Positions 23,387 to 35,234 of a DNA stretch of 64,000 nt are shown here, piece by piece. The stretch is from Staphylococcus shinii. Lineage in GTDB: Bacteria; Bacillota; Bacilli; Staphylococcales; Staphylococcaceae. Where the stretch lies: assembly GCF_017583065.1 (NCBI RefSeq), contig NZ_JAGEVL010000001.1, forward strand, positions 682,001-746,000. The letters run 5' to 3'. Every line of letters starts with the position of its first letter. Within the stretch, counting starts at the first letter, position 1. The translations under genes and the position numbers were made by a program. The notes under the pieces are model-generated. The model did no database searches. It was not told where the DNA came from and saw only the letters and a program-made list of their open reading frames with translations.

Positions 23387-24181
23387 TTACATAACTTTAT
23401 AAAAATTAAAACGAAACATTATACCGTCAGGTCCTGTAATATTTTTATGCGTCGTCTCAGGATAGTGATAGTCTACACAAGCTAACCCATATGTTTTATG
23501 GTTTTCAATACGCTTAATTCGAGAAAACCAATTATTGACTACTATATGTTGGTGATAACCGTTAGAAGATAAATACAATGCTGTGTTTGTTTCTAAGGAA
23601 GAAGCTTCTAAACCAAAGAAATTTTTATAATATGAAATTACACGTTTTAACTCTATTGTTTTAAGATTAATATATCCGATTATTGTTTCATCAGGGATGC
23701 CTTGCCACTTTTCATTTGAAACATAGGTTAACAAATTAGGCACGTTGATTGGTCGTGTCTCTAAGACAGCCTTATCATCTTCAAACACCCAATCTTCAAT
23801 CGGATGATCCACATAAAATTCTAAACCATTGCCTTCCGGGTCTTCTAAAAATAATGATGTTGTAATATCGTGTTCTCCACCATTAATAGGTAAATCATTC
23901 TCACTCAATTGAACGAGCAAATCCGCTAAATCTGTTTTCGATGGTAATCTAATAGCGAGATGAAATAACCCCGCTTCCGAAGTTAAAGGCTCTCTACCAT
24001 GGTTAATTTGCTTTAATGTTAGAAAATGATTTGAATTACCAATTTCATAATGAACAATTGAATATGATTCATTTACTACATTAAGCCCTAAGATATGTTC
24101 ATAAAATTGTTTCATAGCTTCTTTATCTCTTACATTTAATGTTATGCCGTTTACAAAATGTGCACTTTGATTATGAAACAT
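23387..24181 (-). CDS. Two-domain VOC (glyoxalase/catechol-dioxygenase-like) protein
   Basis: A 264-residue protein with two VOC modules (about 1-130 and 165-264), resembling CatE-type extradiol dioxygenases of Firmicutes. Candidate metal ligands are H10 in QSAHFVNG, H93 in LFHLAIRL and E143 in GNGLEFYVDHP. The second module is more diverged. The substrate is unknown. The ATG at 24181 follows GAAGGG and is preferred to the upstream GTG. The neighbours (lspA, ileS) give no functional hint. Confidence 0.8.
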   Translation of the reverse strand: MFHNQSAHFVNGITLNVRDKEAMKQFYEHILGLNVVNESYSIVHYEIGNSNHFLTLKQINHGREPLTSEAGLFHLAIRLPSKTDLADLLVQLSENDLPINGGEHDITTSLFLEDPEGNGLEFYVDHPIEDWVFEDDKAVLETRPINVPNLLTYVSNEKWQGIPDETIIGYINLKTIELKRVISYYKNFFGLEASSLETNTALYLSSNGYHQHIVVNNWFSRIKRIENHKTYGLACVDYHYPETTHKNITGPDGIMFRFNFYKVM

Positions 24182-24363
24182 AAAAAACACCCTTCTAAAA
24201 TCAAGTTTTACTTAAATTCTTATAAATTTCTTTATCCCTGTCCAATTACAGATTCTATTATAAATGCGCATTGTCGAAACTTAAGTAATGGAAGCGTAAA
24301 TATCAAGCCTCAATGGCATTATGTTTATAAAAATAAATTGGAACGTCAATACACTCCAGAAAA

Positions 24364-24401
24364 GATGAGGCTAAGACAATTAATTATGTCCCAGCCTCAT
24401 C
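24364..24401 (-). terminator. Terminator after ileS
   Basis: GATGAGGCTAAGACA pairs with TGTCCCAGCCTCATC around a short AT loop. It belongs to the same GGCTGGGACA family as the motif at 6804 and the hairpin at 3807. Confidence 0.7.
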
Positions 24402-24440
24402 CAAATCAATTTATTCAATTAATAACAACTAGCGTTTTAA

Positions 24441-27191
24441 TTATACTAGTGTTTTGACAACTTCTTGACAACGTGGACACAAGTTATTTAATTCGCCTAC
24501 AGAACCTAATGATTCACTATAATTCCAACAACGTTCACATTTTTCACCATGTGCATGCTCAATACGGATATCACCATATTGGTAAGGAATTCTATTTTCC
24601 ACTTGGTCTACTACTTCTGCTTGTGAAGTAATAAATAATTGTTGTAAGTCAGCAAATTGTTGTAAGAAAGACGTCGCATCAAAGTTATCATTGCTTCCAA
24701 TCACAACTTTAGCTTCTAATGATTTACCAATTACTTTTTCGTTACGTGCGACTTCTAATGCACGGTTAACATCATCACGTAATTTCATAAACGTATTCCA
24801 TCTATCTACAAATTCACGATCTACTTCAACACGTTCTGGCATGTTTGTTAAGTGTACACTTTCTTCCTCTACATGAGGGATATGTGACCAAACTTCTTCA
24901 GATGTATGAACTAAGATAGGCGCTAACAATTTGGTCATATCAACAACGATTTGATATAACACTGTTTGCATACTACGACGTTTATGAGAATCACGCTCTT
25001 CAATATAAAGAATATCTTTACCATAATCTAAATAGAAATTACTTAGTTCTACATTAATAAAGTTTTGAACTTCTTGGAAAATATCTAAATAATCATAGTT
25101 ATCATAGTGGTCTAACGTATTCGCAGTAAACTCACGTAATCTATTCAATAAATATTTATCCACTTCTAATAAATTATCTTCAGCGATTGCATCAGTAGCA
25201 GGGTTATAATCATTTACGTTACCTAACATAAATCTTAAAGTGTTTCTGATTTTTCTATAAACATCAGAAGTTTGTTTTAAAATTTCATCTGAAATACGTA
25301 CGTCTGCTAGATAATCAACACTACTCACCCATAGACGTGCAATGTCTGCACCTTTTTGTTTAACAATTTGATCCGGTACAATCACATTACCTAATGATTT
25401 ACTCATTTTCTTACCTTCTCCATCCATTACAAAGCCATGTGATAGTAACATTTTATATGGAGATTGCCCTCTCGTAGCTACTGAAGTTGTAATTGATGAG
25501 TTGAACCAACCACGGTATTGGTCACTACCTTCAAGGTATAAATCAGCTGGGTATGATAATTCCGGACGTTCCTCTAACACACCACGGTGTGATGAACCTG
25601 AGTCAAACCAAACATCCATGATATCAGTTTCTTTTGTAAATTCACCATTTGGACTACCTGGATGCGTAAAGCCTTCAGGTAGTAAATCTTTCGCATCACG
25701 TTCAAACCAAATGTTTGATCCATTTGCTTCAAATAAATCAGCAACATGGTTAACTGTTTCAGATGTCATGATAATGTCGCCATTTTCAGCATAAAATACT
25801 GGTAACGGCACACCCCATACACGTTGACGTGAAATAACCCATTCGCCACGGTCACGAATCATGTTATAGATACGTGTTTTACCCCAGTCCACTTTGAATT
25901 GGGTTTCATCGATAGCATCTAAAATATCTTGACGTACTTTATCTATAGATGCAAACCATTGTGGCGTCGCTCTAAAGATAACTGGTTTTTTCGTACGCCA
26001 GTCATGAGGATAACTATGTGTAATAAATTCTAAATGTAGTAATGCACCATTTTCTTTTAGTAGGTCTGTAATTTCTTTATTCGATTTATCATAAAACATG
26101 CCTTCAAATTGACCAGCTTCATCAGTAAATACACCTTTATCATCTACTGGGCTAATCACAGGTAAATTATATTTTTGACCAACTATATAGTCATCTTCAC
26201 CATGTCCAGGTGCAGTGTGTACACATCCAGTACCTGCATCAGTAGTAACATGTAAACCATTAATTACTAATGATTCACGCTCAAAGAATGGGTGTTGGGC
26301 TTCAACATATTCTAATTCTTTACCTGTAAATTCATTTTCTAATACTAAAGTATCTTCGTCCCATCCTAACGCTTCTACAACATCACTCGCTAAATCTTTA
26401 CCAATGATGTATTTTTGACCATTTACATTGTATTGACCGTAAGTTAAATCAGGATGCACCGTAATCGCTACATTTGATGGCAATGTCCATGGCGTTGTAG
26501 TCCAGATAATAAATTTTGCATCTGGATCGATAATACCTTTACCATCTTTAACATCAAACGCTACATAAATAGATGGTGAACGTTTATCTTGATATTCAAT
26601 TTCCGCTTCTGCTAATGAAGATTCACTTGATGGTGACCAATATACTGGTTTTTTCCCTTTATAAATCAAACCTTTATCCGCCATTTCTCCAAATAAACGA
26701 ATTTGAGCTGCTTCATATTCTGGTTTTAAAGTAATATAAGGGTCATTAAAATCGCCTTTAATACCTAAACGCTTGAAATCTTTTTTCTGATTTTCAATTT
26801 GCTCTAATGCAAATGCTTCACATTTTTTTCTGAATTCTGCTACTGACAATTCTTTGCGTTTAACACCTTTTTTAGTTAACGCTTGTTCGATTGGCAAACC
26901 ATGTGTATCCCAACCTGGCACGTAAGGCGTATAATACCCACGCATTGATTTATAACGTGTGATGATATCTTTTAAAATTTTGTTTAACGCATGTCCCATG
27001 TGTAAGCTTCCATTCGCATATGGTGGGCCATCATGTAGAATGTATGAAGGATTCCCTTCATTTTTATCTAATACTTTTTGATAGATGTTTTTTTCATCCC
27101 ATTCTTCTTGTATCTTAGGCTCTTTATTTGGCAAACCACCACGCATTGGGAAATCTGTTTTTGGCATTAATAATGTATCTTTATAGTCCAT
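24441..27191 (-). CDS. ileS: Isoleucyl-tRNA synthetase
   Basis: A 916-residue class I synthetase, full length for staphylococcal IleS. The HMGH (HIGH) motif is at 64-67, the KMSKS motif is in [12 protein letters not shown] near 595, and the CP1 editing domain with the [11 protein letters not shown] signature lies in between. The C-terminal zinc cysteines CERC and CPRC lie in the last 40 residues. The sequence is the housekeeping bacterial type, not the mupirocin-resistant MupA type. Expression is controlled by the T-box leader directly upstream. Confidence 0.97.
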   Translation of the reverse strand: MDYKDTLLMPKTDFPMRGGLPNKEPKIQEEWDEKNIYQKVLDKNEGNPSYILHDGPPYANGSLHMGHALNKILKDIITRYKSMRGYYTPYVPGWDTHGLPIEQALTKKGVKRKELSVAEFRKKCEAFALEQIENQKKDFKRLGIKGDFNDPYITLKPEYEAAQIRLFGEMADKGLIYKGKKPVYWSPSSESSLAEAEIEYQDKRSPSIYVAFDVKDGKGIIDPDAKFIIWTTTPWTLPSNVAITVHPDLTYGQYNVNGQKYIIGKDLASDVVEALGWDEDTLVLENEFTGKELEYVEAQHPFFERESLVINGLHVTTDAGTGCVHTAPGHGEDDYIVGQKYNLPVISPVDDKGVFTDEAGQFEGMFYDKSNKEITDLLKENGALLHLEFITHSYPHDWRTKKPVIFRATPQWFASIDKVRQDILDAIDETQFKVDWGKTRIYNMIRDRGEWVISRQRVWGVPLPVFYAENGDIIMTSETVNHVADLFEANGSNIWFERDAKDLLPEGFTHPGSPNGEFTKETDIMDVWFDSGSSHRGVLEERPELSYPADLYLEGSDQYRGWFNSSITTSVATRGQSPYKMLLSHGFVMDGEGKKMSKSLGNVIVPDQIVKQKGADIARLWVSSVDYLADVRISDEILKQTSDVYRKIRNTLRFMLGNVNDYNPATDAIAEDNLLEVDKYLLNRLREFTANTLDHYDNYDYLDIFQEVQNFINVELSNFYLDYGKDILYIEERDSHKRRSMQTVLYQIVVDMTKLLAPILVHTSEEVWSHIPHVEEESVHLTNMPERVEVDREFVDRWNTFMKLRDDVNRALEVARNEKVIGKSLEAKVVIGSNDNFDATSFLQQFADLQQLFITSQAEVVDQVENRIPYQYGDIRIEHAHGEKCERCWNYSESLGSVGELNNLCPRCQEVVKTLV

Positions 27192-27240
27192 TTCTATACA
27201 CTCCTCGTTCCGTTTTCATACTTTATTCATTTTAAATAAT

Positions 27241-27425
27241 AAAAAGAACTCTAAGTTCAATTAACAGGGACGATGTATACCGCGTTACCACCCTGATTAA
27301 CTCAACTTAGAGTTCTCTCATTATCTTTATTACTTTGTAATGACATAACAGTGATATAAGAAACTAACATATGAAAGGCTCCCACTATCCCTAACTCGCT
27401 GTGATATGTTTATTGTTTCAAACGC
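27241..27425 (-). promoter_or_regulatory. T-box riboswitch leader of ileS
   Basis: The T-box sequence AGGGTGGTAACGCGG is at 27294..27280 (minus strand). It lies inside a long terminator/antiterminator switch: GAGAACTCTAAGTTGAGTTAA (27303-27318 region) pairs with the TTAATTGAACTTAGAGTTC strand at 27246-27265, followed by TTTTT. Uncharged tRNA-Ile should stabilise the antiterminator. An ATC in the upstream stem region (about 27352) is a plausible specifier, but I could not fold stem I by eye. Confidence 0.88.
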
Positions 27426-27440
27426 GTCTGTTATCTAATA

Positions 27441-28058
27441 TTATTTATTTTCTGAATCAGTAGCTGATGTTTGATCGCTAGCAGTTGCGTTATTGTCTGC
27501 TTCAGCTCTCGCTTTCATAGCTTTTTCTTCTTCAGTCAATTCATTATCATTTAAGTGATTAATATTTTCTTCAGTGACTTGTTCAGAATCAAGATCATAA
27601 TTTAATAAATAATCCCAATCTTCATTTTTAAGTAAATCTAATTGTGCTTCGACTAACATACGGAAACGCGATCTGAAAATTTTGGATTGACGTTTCATAT
27701 CTTCAGTTTGGAAAGATAGTCTACGTGCTTTTTCAACTGCGTCGTTAACAATTCTATCTGCTTCTGCTTTTGCTTTAGATACTATCGCTTCGGCATCTTT
27801 TGAAGCAGCTGCTTTAGTTTCTTCTCCGGCTTGTTTAGCTTGAATTAACGCATCACTTACAGATTGATGTACATCTTTATACGATTGAATATTGCTTTCT
27901 TTGTCTTCAATCACTTTTTCTAACTGTACTTTATCTTCTTTCAAACGTTCAATTTCATTACTCAATTGTTCTAAATAGCTTTCAACTTCAGTAGGCTCAA
28001 AACCATTTCTTGCATTTGTAAAAGTTTTATTTTTAATTTCATTTGGTGTAAAAGGCAT
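27441..28058 (-). CDS. divIVA: Cell division initiation protein DivIVA
   Basis: A 205-residue DivIVA, the S. aureus length. The conserved N-terminal membrane-binding and dimer domain is MPFTPNEIKNKTF (1-13) to about residue 60. Heptad-rich coiled coil covers about 30-135, and the tail is acidic and Gln/Asn/Ser-rich. It recognises negatively curved membrane at the division site. The start follows AAGGAGG at the ideal distance; the eight extra upstream codons are rejected. It is the last gene of the extended dcw/ylm block. Confidence 0.96.
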   Translation of the reverse strand: MPFTPNEIKNKTFTNARNGFEPTEVESYLEQLSNEIERLKEDKVQLEKVIEDKESNIQSYKDVHQSVSDALIQAKQAGEETKAAASKDAEAIVSKAKAEADRIVNDAVEKARRLSFQTEDMKRQSKIFRSRFRMLVEAQLDLLKNEDWDYLLNYDLDSEQVTEENINHLNDNELTEEEKAMKARAEADNNATASDQTSATDSENK

Positions 28059-28211
28059 AAATATCCTCCTTCTATAATACACTATTTTCTACAACGATTA
28101 AATAACAGAAATAGTGTTTTATCGACAATATGTTTTTATAATATATCATTTACTAAATTGCGCAAAGCGTTAAATATGTTATCTCAAATTATATGATAGC
28201 TTATTATACCA

Positions 28212-28991
28212 TTATTTGAATAACGTTTTGTAAGAAATTCTGATTTTATCTTTTTTAGTTTTACCGCCTATGTCAGTAATCATAGCTCTACCAAATCCTT
28301 GGATTGATAATAAGTCACCACTATCAAGTTGAAAGTCTGCAACGTCAACCACTGTATGATTCACTTTAACACGTTTCTTGTCTATCAGTTGTTTTGCAAT
28401 AGTTCGTGATTTCCGTATCATGTCTTTTAATACAACATCTAACCTTAAGCCACTTACAGTTGTATCAAATGTTTGCCAATTCTCTTTTGATTGTATCATA
28501 TCTTTTATAGGAATAGAATTAAGTTTAACTGTTGCGCCTTTGATTCTATTTAATTCCAATATAATATAAGATTCTAGTTGCTTTGTCAAAGTGAATTGAA
28601 TATTATCTGCCACAACAATGTCACCTAATTGTTCTCTTTCAATTCCAAGTGACATAATTGTGCCTAAAATATGTTGATGTTGTAATGTTACAAATTTTTG
28701 TGGATAATCAACTTTAATCAATACAATTTCGAATGCTTCTTCACTTGGTACAAAGTAACTTGGCGCGACAATAGCACGTTTTCTTTCCGCATATGGTCCG
28801 CCATAAAATGTAACATTCAAGTCTTCAAAGCTACCGACGACAACCTCCATTATATATTGACCACGTGGATCAAGAAACGTTGTCAATACAGGTGCGTATT
28901 GATTATTAGCACGATTGCATTTATCTATAAGTTGATCTATTAAATCATGTTCTTCTTTTCTGAAATGCTGATAAATATCGATGTGTATCAC
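28212..28991 (-). CDS. ylmH: YlmH-type S4-domain RNA-binding protein
   Basis: About 259 residues. It has an N-terminal ribosomal-like fold with the conserved DIYQHFRKEE start, FLDPRGQYI at about 45-53, and a C-terminal S4 domain (about 180-240) with RLDVVLKDMIRKSR. YlmH homologues bind 50S subunits; in B. subtilis YlmH works in ribosome quality control alongside RqcH, which is present in this window. The start is uncertain: the longest frame begins at GTG 29012, inside a hairpin. The GTG at 28991 aligns better with homologues but has a poor ribosome site. Confidence 0.88.
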   Translation of the reverse strand: MIHIDIYQHFRKEEHDLIDQLIDKCNRANNQYAPVLTTFLDPRGQYIMEVVVGSFEDLNVTFYGGPYAERKRAIVAPSYFVPSEEAFEIVLIKVDYPQKFVTLQHQHILGTIMSLGIEREQLGDIVVADNIQFTLTKQLESYIILELNRIKGATVKLNSIPIKDMIQSKENWQTFDTTVSGLRLDVVLKDMIRKSRTIAKQLIDKKRVKVNHTVVDVADFQLDSGDLLSIQGFGRAMITDIGGKTKKDKIRISYKTLFK

Positions 28992-29007
28992 TCCAAATAC
29001 AATACAA

Positions 29008-29039
29008 AGCACCTCTCGTTATTTAACGTTAGGTGCTTG
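29008..29039 (-). terminator. Hairpin at the yggT-side of the ylmH start
   Basis: AAGCACCT (29008-29015) pairs with AGGTGCTT (29032-29039), enclosing the inner stem CGTTA/TAACG. On the minus strand it ends in TTTGTATTGTATTT. It can be an internal terminator or a fold that hides the GAGAGG sequence ahead of ylmH. Confidence 0.55.
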
Positions 29040-29080
29040 TCATTTATTTTATGTTAGTTCATTTAGTATTATTCAATGCC

Positions 29081-29371
29081 TTACATTAATTTAGTTAAAA
29101 TCAAATTAAATATGCTCGCTAAACCACTACGGAATAGTACGAGTACTACTATGGCAACAATTGATGATATATCAATCATTCCAATTGGTGGTATAACTTT
29201 ACGGAATTGCTCTAAAAACGGTTCATATAGTTTTGATAAAAATTGACCGAATTTATTTTCACGTGCATTGGGAATCCATGACATAACAAAATATACAATC
29301 ATCCCATAATAATAAATCTGAACCAAGAATAAAATAAAATTAAATATGTTTGCTAATAAACCAATATCCAT
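29081..29371 (-). CDS. yggT: YggT-family membrane protein (YlmG)
   Basis: A 96-residue membrane protein with two hydrophobic segments flanking the conserved SWIPNARENKFGQFL loop, and the family motif EPFLEQFRKVIPPIGMIDISSI. YggT/YlmG proteins occur in nearly all dcw-flanking clusters; a link to division-site or membrane organisation is suggested in other organisms, but the molecular role is open. It lies 13 bp after sepF and is co-transcribed with it. Confidence 0.9.
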   Translation of the reverse strand: MDIGLLANIFNFILFLVQIYYYGMIVYFVMSWIPNARENKFGQFLSKLYEPFLEQFRKVIPPIGMIDISSIVAIVVLVLFRSGLASIFNLILTKLM

Positions 29372-29384
29372 TTATTTTTTACCT

Positions 29385-29993
29385 CTATTCACCTTGGTAT
29401 TCCATATTTTCTATTTGATCAGTGATACTTCCAGCAACTTCAACATTGTCTGGCGTACATAAGAATATATCTGATCCAACTCTTTGAATATCTCCACCAA
29501 TTGCATAAACAGTACCACTTAAAAAGTCGATAATACGTTTAGCAGACACTTTATCAATACGTTGTAAATTAACTAATGTGGCACGACGATTCTTAAGTTC
29601 GTCTGCAATATCTTGTGTATCTGAAAAAACACGGGGTTCAAATAAACACATTTTAGAACTTTCTTGTGCAAAAGCGAATTGATCTTGTTCTTGATTATTC
29701 ATATTCACAACGTTCCTTGTATTATTTTTAGATGAACTGTTATTCATTTGATACTTCCTTTCTCCCGATGATTGCTGTAATCTAGTTGACTGTTTCTTGG
29801 GAACGGACTGTATTGATCTTGGCTTTTCTGTATAACCATTATTTGATTGTTCATTAAAGTTGCTTTGAGACTGCGCTTGTTGTTTGTTTTGTGTTCTATT
29901 TTGTTCTTCTTCTGGCGGCGCTTCTAATTCGTCATCTTCCTCTTCTACAACGAAAAATCCATTAAATAAATCTTTTAAAGCCACGGGGCTCAC
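29385..29993 (-). CDS. sepF: Cell division protein SepF
   Basis: A 202-residue SepF, which bundles FtsZ filaments and anchors them to the membrane. The N-terminal amphipathic helix ([14 protein letters not shown]) and an acidic stretch are followed by a Gln/Asn/Ser-rich linker (about 30-110). The conserved DUF552 domain is at about 115-195 with [17 protein letters not shown] and [15 protein letters not shown]. The start is GTG, overlapping the ylmE stop. The linker is typical of staphylococci. Confidence 0.95.
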   Translation of the reverse strand: MSPVALKDLFNGFFVVEEEDDELEAPPEEEQNRTQNKQQAQSQSNFNEQSNNGYTEKPRSIQSVPKKQSTRLQQSSGERKYQMNNSSSKNNTRNVVNMNNQEQDQFAFAQESSKMCLFEPRVFSDTQDIADELKNRRATLVNLQRIDKVSAKRIIDFLSGTVYAIGGDIQRVGSDIFLCTPDNVEVAGSITDQIENMEYQGE

Positions 29994-30664
29994 TCCTCTT
30001 TTCCTACAAGTTTAGTCCCAATTCTCACAAATGATGCACCTACTTCAGCGGCTAAATGATAATCGTTACTCATTCCCATAGAAAGCTCAGTACATGGTGC
30101 ATAATTTAAATTGAGCGCTTTAATTTCATCTCTTTTTGTTTTTAATAATTGAAACAAGCTTTTTATATATGGCTCATCTTCAGTCAAAGGAGCCATCGTC
30201 ATAAGACCAACGATTTCTATATTCTCATATTGCTTTAACTCTTCAATAAAAGTCTTAACCTCTGATAACGAAACACCTTGTTTAGATGATTCACCAGATA
30301 CATTCACTTGAACAAAACATTTAATTTTATGTTCGGCTCTTTTATCAATTTCTTTTGCTAATTTCAAACGGTCTAATGCATGGAAATAGTCAACTTCATT
30401 GATAACTTCTTTAACTTTTCTAGTTTGTAATGAACCTATAAAATGCATAACGGCGTCATTAGGTAAGATTGCTTTCTTTTGTTGAAACCCTTCCAAACGG
30501 TTTTCGCCGAAATGTCTAATTCCTGCATTATATGCATCATTAGCTCGGTCTATTGTAACATACTTTGTCACTGCAATCACGTTTGGCATTGTTGAAATAT
30601 TACCCTTTTCGCAATGTGACTGTATTTGTTCATTTATACACTTTAAATTATATTGTACGTCCAA
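29990..30664 (-). CDS. ylmE: Pyridoxal phosphate homeostasis protein (YggS/YlmE)
   Basis: A 224-residue PLP-binding TIM-barrel protein of the YggS/PLPBP family, which buffers cellular PLP. The PLP lysine lies in VIAVTKYVT at about residue 33, the phosphate-binding end is [13 protein letters not shown], and the family motif is [10 protein letters not shown]. The start is TTG at 30664, preceded by GAGGTG. It overlaps sepF by 4 bp. A second annotation route (alanine racemase-like) is wrong, as the second domain is absent. Confidence 0.93.
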   Translation of the reverse strand: MDVQYNLKCINEQIQSHCEKGNISTMPNVIAVTKYVTIDRANDAYNAGIRHFGENRLEGFQQKKAILPNDAVMHFIGSLQTRKVKEVINEVDYFHALDRLKLAKEIDKRAEHKIKCFVQVNVSGESSKQGVSLSEVKTFIEELKQYENIEIVGLMTMAPLTEDEPYIKSLFQLLKTKRDEIKALNLNYAPCTELSMGMSNDYHLAAEVGASFVRIGTKLVGKEE

Positions 30665-30681
30665 TTCTATACACCTCTTCG

Positions 30682-31470
30682 TTATTGACCAATAAATGCT
30701 AACATACGACCCGTATTTCCTTTTTCAACTCTATAAGAAAAAAATAATGATAAATCTTCAGATGTCGCATAGCTTGTTATATAAATATTATTTTTGGGAA
30801 CACCAGCATATTCTAACAGTAATGCATTCGCAAGTTTCAAATCAATACCGTGTCTATCTACACCTCTAGTTTGTGTATATTGATTAATATCTATCGGCAG
30901 CGCTTCAAATTTAGATTTTATATCATCGTTAATTTCATAAGATATAGAAGTTGCGGGTCCAATGACAACATTTAAATCGCTTAACTCAAAATCTATACGT
31001 GAAACCATTTCATTGACTATTTGACCAACAGTTCCTCTCCAACCTGCATGTGCAAGACCTATAAAATGATATTTTTCGCTATAAAAGTAAATAGGTACAC
31101 AGTCAGCATAGCACATTGTAAGTAAAATATTATCATCATATGTGTATAAACCGTCTACACCATGCAATCGATCTGTCAGTGAATCTATATTAGACCCTCT
31201 ATCTTGTTCAGTTACTTCTACAACTTTATTTTCATGAGTTTGAATTGGAAAAACCCATTGCTCTCTAGGAAATTCAATAGTAGCAGCGAGTATTTCTTGA
31301 TGTTCAGTGATACTTTGTTGATTGTCGTTAATATATCTTGCCATATTAAAGGCGTTTTGAGGAAAAGGGCTAAAACCATCTTCTCTTGTTGTTATACCCA
31401 GTTTAACATTTTTTAAATGAACGTCCTCATATTCTAATGTATGATGCTTTTTAATAAATTTATCTTGCAT
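30682..31470 (-). CDS. pgeF: Polyphenol oxidase / multicopper-oxidase-fold protein PgeF (YlmD, YfiH)
   Basis: About 262 residues of the YfiH/PgeF family. In E. coli PgeF edits peptidoglycan precursors by removing misplaced L-Ser; family members also act as laccase or purine nucleoside phosphorylase in vitro. The signature zinc/copper residues are H72 in [10 protein letters not shown]121 in CYADCVPI and H138 in [14 protein letters not shown]. The ATG at 31470 after TGGAGG is chosen over the frame start at 31506. It is the first gene of pgeF-ylmE-sepF-yggT. Confidence 0.9.
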   Translation of the reverse strand: MQDKFIKKHHTLEYEDVHLKNVKLGITTREDGFSPFPQNAFNMARYINDNQQSITEHQEILAATIEFPREQWVFPIQTHENKVVEVTEQDRGSNIDSLTDRLHGVDGLYTYDDNILLTMCYADCVPIYFYSEKYHFIGLAHAGWRGTVGQIVNEMVSRIDFELSDLNVVIGPATSISYEINDDIKSKFEALPIDINQYTQTRGVDRHGIDLKLANALLLEYAGVPKNNIYITSYATSEDLSLFFSYRVEKGNTGRMLAFIGQ

Positions 31471-31523
31471 GATCACAAACCTCCATAGGATATATAAAAG
31501 CAACATTATTATTAATTAAATTT

Positions 31524-31555
31524 AAAAAAGTCATCAGATCTACTGACCTGATGAC
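31524..31555 (-). terminator. Terminator between ftsZ and pgeF
   Basis: GTCATCAG (31530-31537) / CTGATGAC (31548-31555) with TTTTTT following on the minus strand. It ends the ftsA-ftsZ transcript. Confidence 0.85.
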
Positions 31556-31593
31556 ACTTTATTATTTAATTTAGTCTACAAAACTTGTTGCGA

Positions 31594-32769
31594 CTAACGT
31601 CTAGTTCTTCTTGAACGTCTTTCTTCTCTATTTCTAATGAAACTTGGAATATCATCTTCATTAGTTGTATGTGCTCTACCTTCACTAGCGTTTTCTGATG
31701 ATGCTTGTGAAGCACTTGCTGAACTTGAAGAAATTGTGTCTTCTTTAGTAGTACTTCCGCTTGTTGCACTATTACCAAAGCCAGTGTTTGAAGCTTTACG
31801 ACCTTGTGATGAAGGTTTGTCTTCAAAACCAGTTGCGATAACTGTTACAACAATTTCATCTTGTAATTCTGGGTTAATTACTGTACCGAAGATCATATTA
31901 ACATCTTCGTCTGCTGCATCTTGCACGATATCTGCTGCTTCTTGTGCTTCGAAAAGTGACAATGATTCTCCGCCTGTAATATTCATAAGCACACCTTGCG
32001 CACCTACGATTGAAGTTTCTAGTAATGGTGAAGAAATTGCTTTTTTAGCAGCTTCTACTGCACGGTTTTCGCCAGAAGAAACACCGATACCCATTAAAGC
32101 TGAACCTTGGTTAGACATAATTGTTTTAACGTCTGCAAAGTCTAAGTTAACTTCACCAGATACAGCGATTAAATCAGAGATACCTTGAACACCTTGACGT
32201 AATACGTTATCTGCTTCTTTAAATGCTTCCATCATTGGTGTTGATTTATCAACAATATCTAATAAACGGTCATTAGGAATAACGATTAATGTATCAACAG
32301 CAGCTTTCATTGCTTCAACACCTGCTGCAGCTTGCGTTTGACGCTTACGGCCTTCAAAACCAAACGGACGTGTTACAACACCTACTGTTAATGCGCCCAT
32401 TTCTTTAGCAATTTTTGCTACAACTGGAGCAGCACCTGTACCAGTACCGCCACCCATACCAGCAGTTACGAATACCATATCTGCACCTTGAATTGCATCT
32501 TCAATTTGTTCACGTGACTCTTCAGCAGCTTTTTTACCAATTTCAGGGTTAGCACCGGCGCCTAAACCACGTGTTAATTTTTCACCAATTTGGATTTTAG
32601 ACTCAGCTTTTGATAAATTTAAAGCTTGTCCATCCGTGTTAATTGAAATAAATTCAACATTATTCATACCATGGTCAATCATACGGTTTACAGCGTTATT
32701 ACCGCCGCCCCCTACACCGATGACTTTTAACGTCGCTAAATGATTAAATCCTTGTTCAAATTCTAACAT
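31594..32769 (-). CDS. ftsZ: Cell division protein FtsZ
   Basis: A 391-residue tubulin homologue that forms the Z-ring. The GTP-binding motif [10 protein letters not shown] is at about 105-114, the N-terminal glycine motif [13 protein letters not shown] at 17-29, and the T7-loop [11 protein letters not shown] near 208. A Ser/Thr-rich linker (about 320-370) leads to the C-terminal conserved peptide [16 protein letters not shown]. It lies 29 bp after ftsA and is followed by a terminator. Confidence 0.98.
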   Translation of the reverse strand: MLEFEQGFNHLATLKVIGVGGGGNNAVNRMIDHGMNNVEFISINTDGQALNLSKAESKIQIGEKLTRGLGAGANPEIGKKAAEESREQIEDAIQGADMVFVTAGMGGGTGTGAAPVVAKIAKEMGALTVGVVTRPFGFEGRKRQTQAAAGVEAMKAAVDTLIVIPNDRLLDIVDKSTPMMEAFKEADNVLRQGVQGISDLIAVSGEVNLDFADVKTIMSNQGSALMGIGVSSGENRAVEAAKKAISSPLLETSIVGAQGVLMNITGGESLSLFEAQEAADIVQDAADEDVNMIFGTVINPELQDEIVVTVIATGFEDKPSSQGRKASNTGFGNSATSGSTTKEDTISSSSASASQASSENASEGRAHTTNEDDIPSFIRNREERRSRRTRR

Positions 32770-32798
32770 TTATATTTCCTCCTAGTTTTAATGGCCAA

Positions 32799-34250
<1,452 letters not shown>

Positions 34251-34331
34251 TTATTCAAATTCACACTATTAATAGTTTACAATAGGTTTTAACGCTTGTG
34301 AACTATAAAGATAAGTATTTGTCGAAATTTT

Positions 34332-35219
34332 TTAATTATTTTTGTCTGTTTTCTCATTAATCTTATTTAATGCACTTTGAAGCTCATCTTTTGCCTTATC
34401 TTCTTCTGTTGTACCCTTATCCACATTTTGGTCACTTGAAGATTTTGTAGTGCTATCACCACTATATGGAATAAACGATGCACCTACTGATAAATCAATA
34501 TACCCCGCTTTTTTTAATTCTCCAGATTCATCACGTTCTAATGATTGTGACATTTGCGGATAGTATTTCATTTTTTTACCAATTGTATTTAAATTACCAA
34601 GAATTTGAATATCGTCTGTTGTGAATAATTTGATTTGATTTTGTGCATTTTCTTGAGGGTCAAATTTAATTTCTGCTATCATCCCTCTAACCTTCGCAGG
34701 CATTTCAGAAAGCGCTTGTATAATCTTTTCTTTTTTGTCTTTTTCAAACCCTTCAAGAATTGGTCCATTATCAGTAGCATTACCATCATAATCTTCTAAC
34801 TCTGTACCGTCTTCTAAAACAGGTACGTAATTATCTTTCTTTTTAGTTAAGGCTACAATTTGTTTTTCTGACACTTTCACAGTTAACTTGTTTGGAAAAT
34901 GCTTTTTAACTTCTGCACTTTTGATAAGCGTGCTTTCTTCAAGCTTGTTTTGAGCATTTGTAGTGCTATAAGTGTACATTCTTGAGTTGTCTTTTACGTT
35001 TATAGCTTTATTAATTGTATTCTTAGATGTATTATCATTCCCGCTAATCTCTACACTACTAATCTTACTCAAAGGTGTAAACATATAAATCAATATTAAA
35101 ATAATTATAAACAATAAAACACCAAATACTGAATATTGAATTTGCTTTTGTCTTTTACGTCTTTTTGCTCGTTTCTCTTTTAAGTAATCAGAGTCAAATT
35201 CACTAACTTTGTCAGACAT
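34332..35219 (-). CDS. divIB: Cell division protein DivIB (FtsQ family)
   Basis: A 295-residue bitopic membrane protein of the divisome. It has a basic cytosolic N-terminus (KEKRAKRRKRQKQ), one transmembrane segment (about 28-48), the POTRA domain directly after it (about 50-120, ISSVEISGNDNTSK) and the beta domain to about 245. The C-terminal tail is charged and Ser/Thr-rich. With DivIC and FtsL it controls septal peptidoglycan synthesis. It lies 15 bp downstream of murD. Confidence 0.94.
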   Translation of the reverse strand: MSDKVSEFDSDYLKEKRAKRRKRQKQIQYSVFGVLLFIIILILIYMFTPLSKISSVEISGNDNTSKNTINKAINVKDNSRMYTYSTTNAQNKLEESTLIKSAEVKKHFPNKLTVKVSEKQIVALTKKKDNYVPVLEDGTELEDYDGNATDNGPILEGFEKDKKEKIIQALSEMPAKVRGMIAEIKFDPQENAQNQIKLFTTDDIQILGNLNTIGKKMKYYPQMSQSLERDESGELKKAGYIDLSVGASFIPYSGDSTTKSSSDQNVDKGTTEEDKAKDELQSALNKINEKTDKNN

Positions 35220-35234
35220 TTAATATCACACCCT

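Noticed and set aside
24441..27191. Mupirocin-resistance type IleS
   Set aside because: The sequence follows the housekeeping bacterial IleS with HMGH, KMSKS and C-terminal zinc cysteines and has the native T-box; nothing suggests MupA/MupB.
31637..32188. 183-codon frame antisense to ftsZ
   Set aside because: Long only because the highly biased ftsZ codons leave no stops on the other strand; no start signal or homologue recognised.
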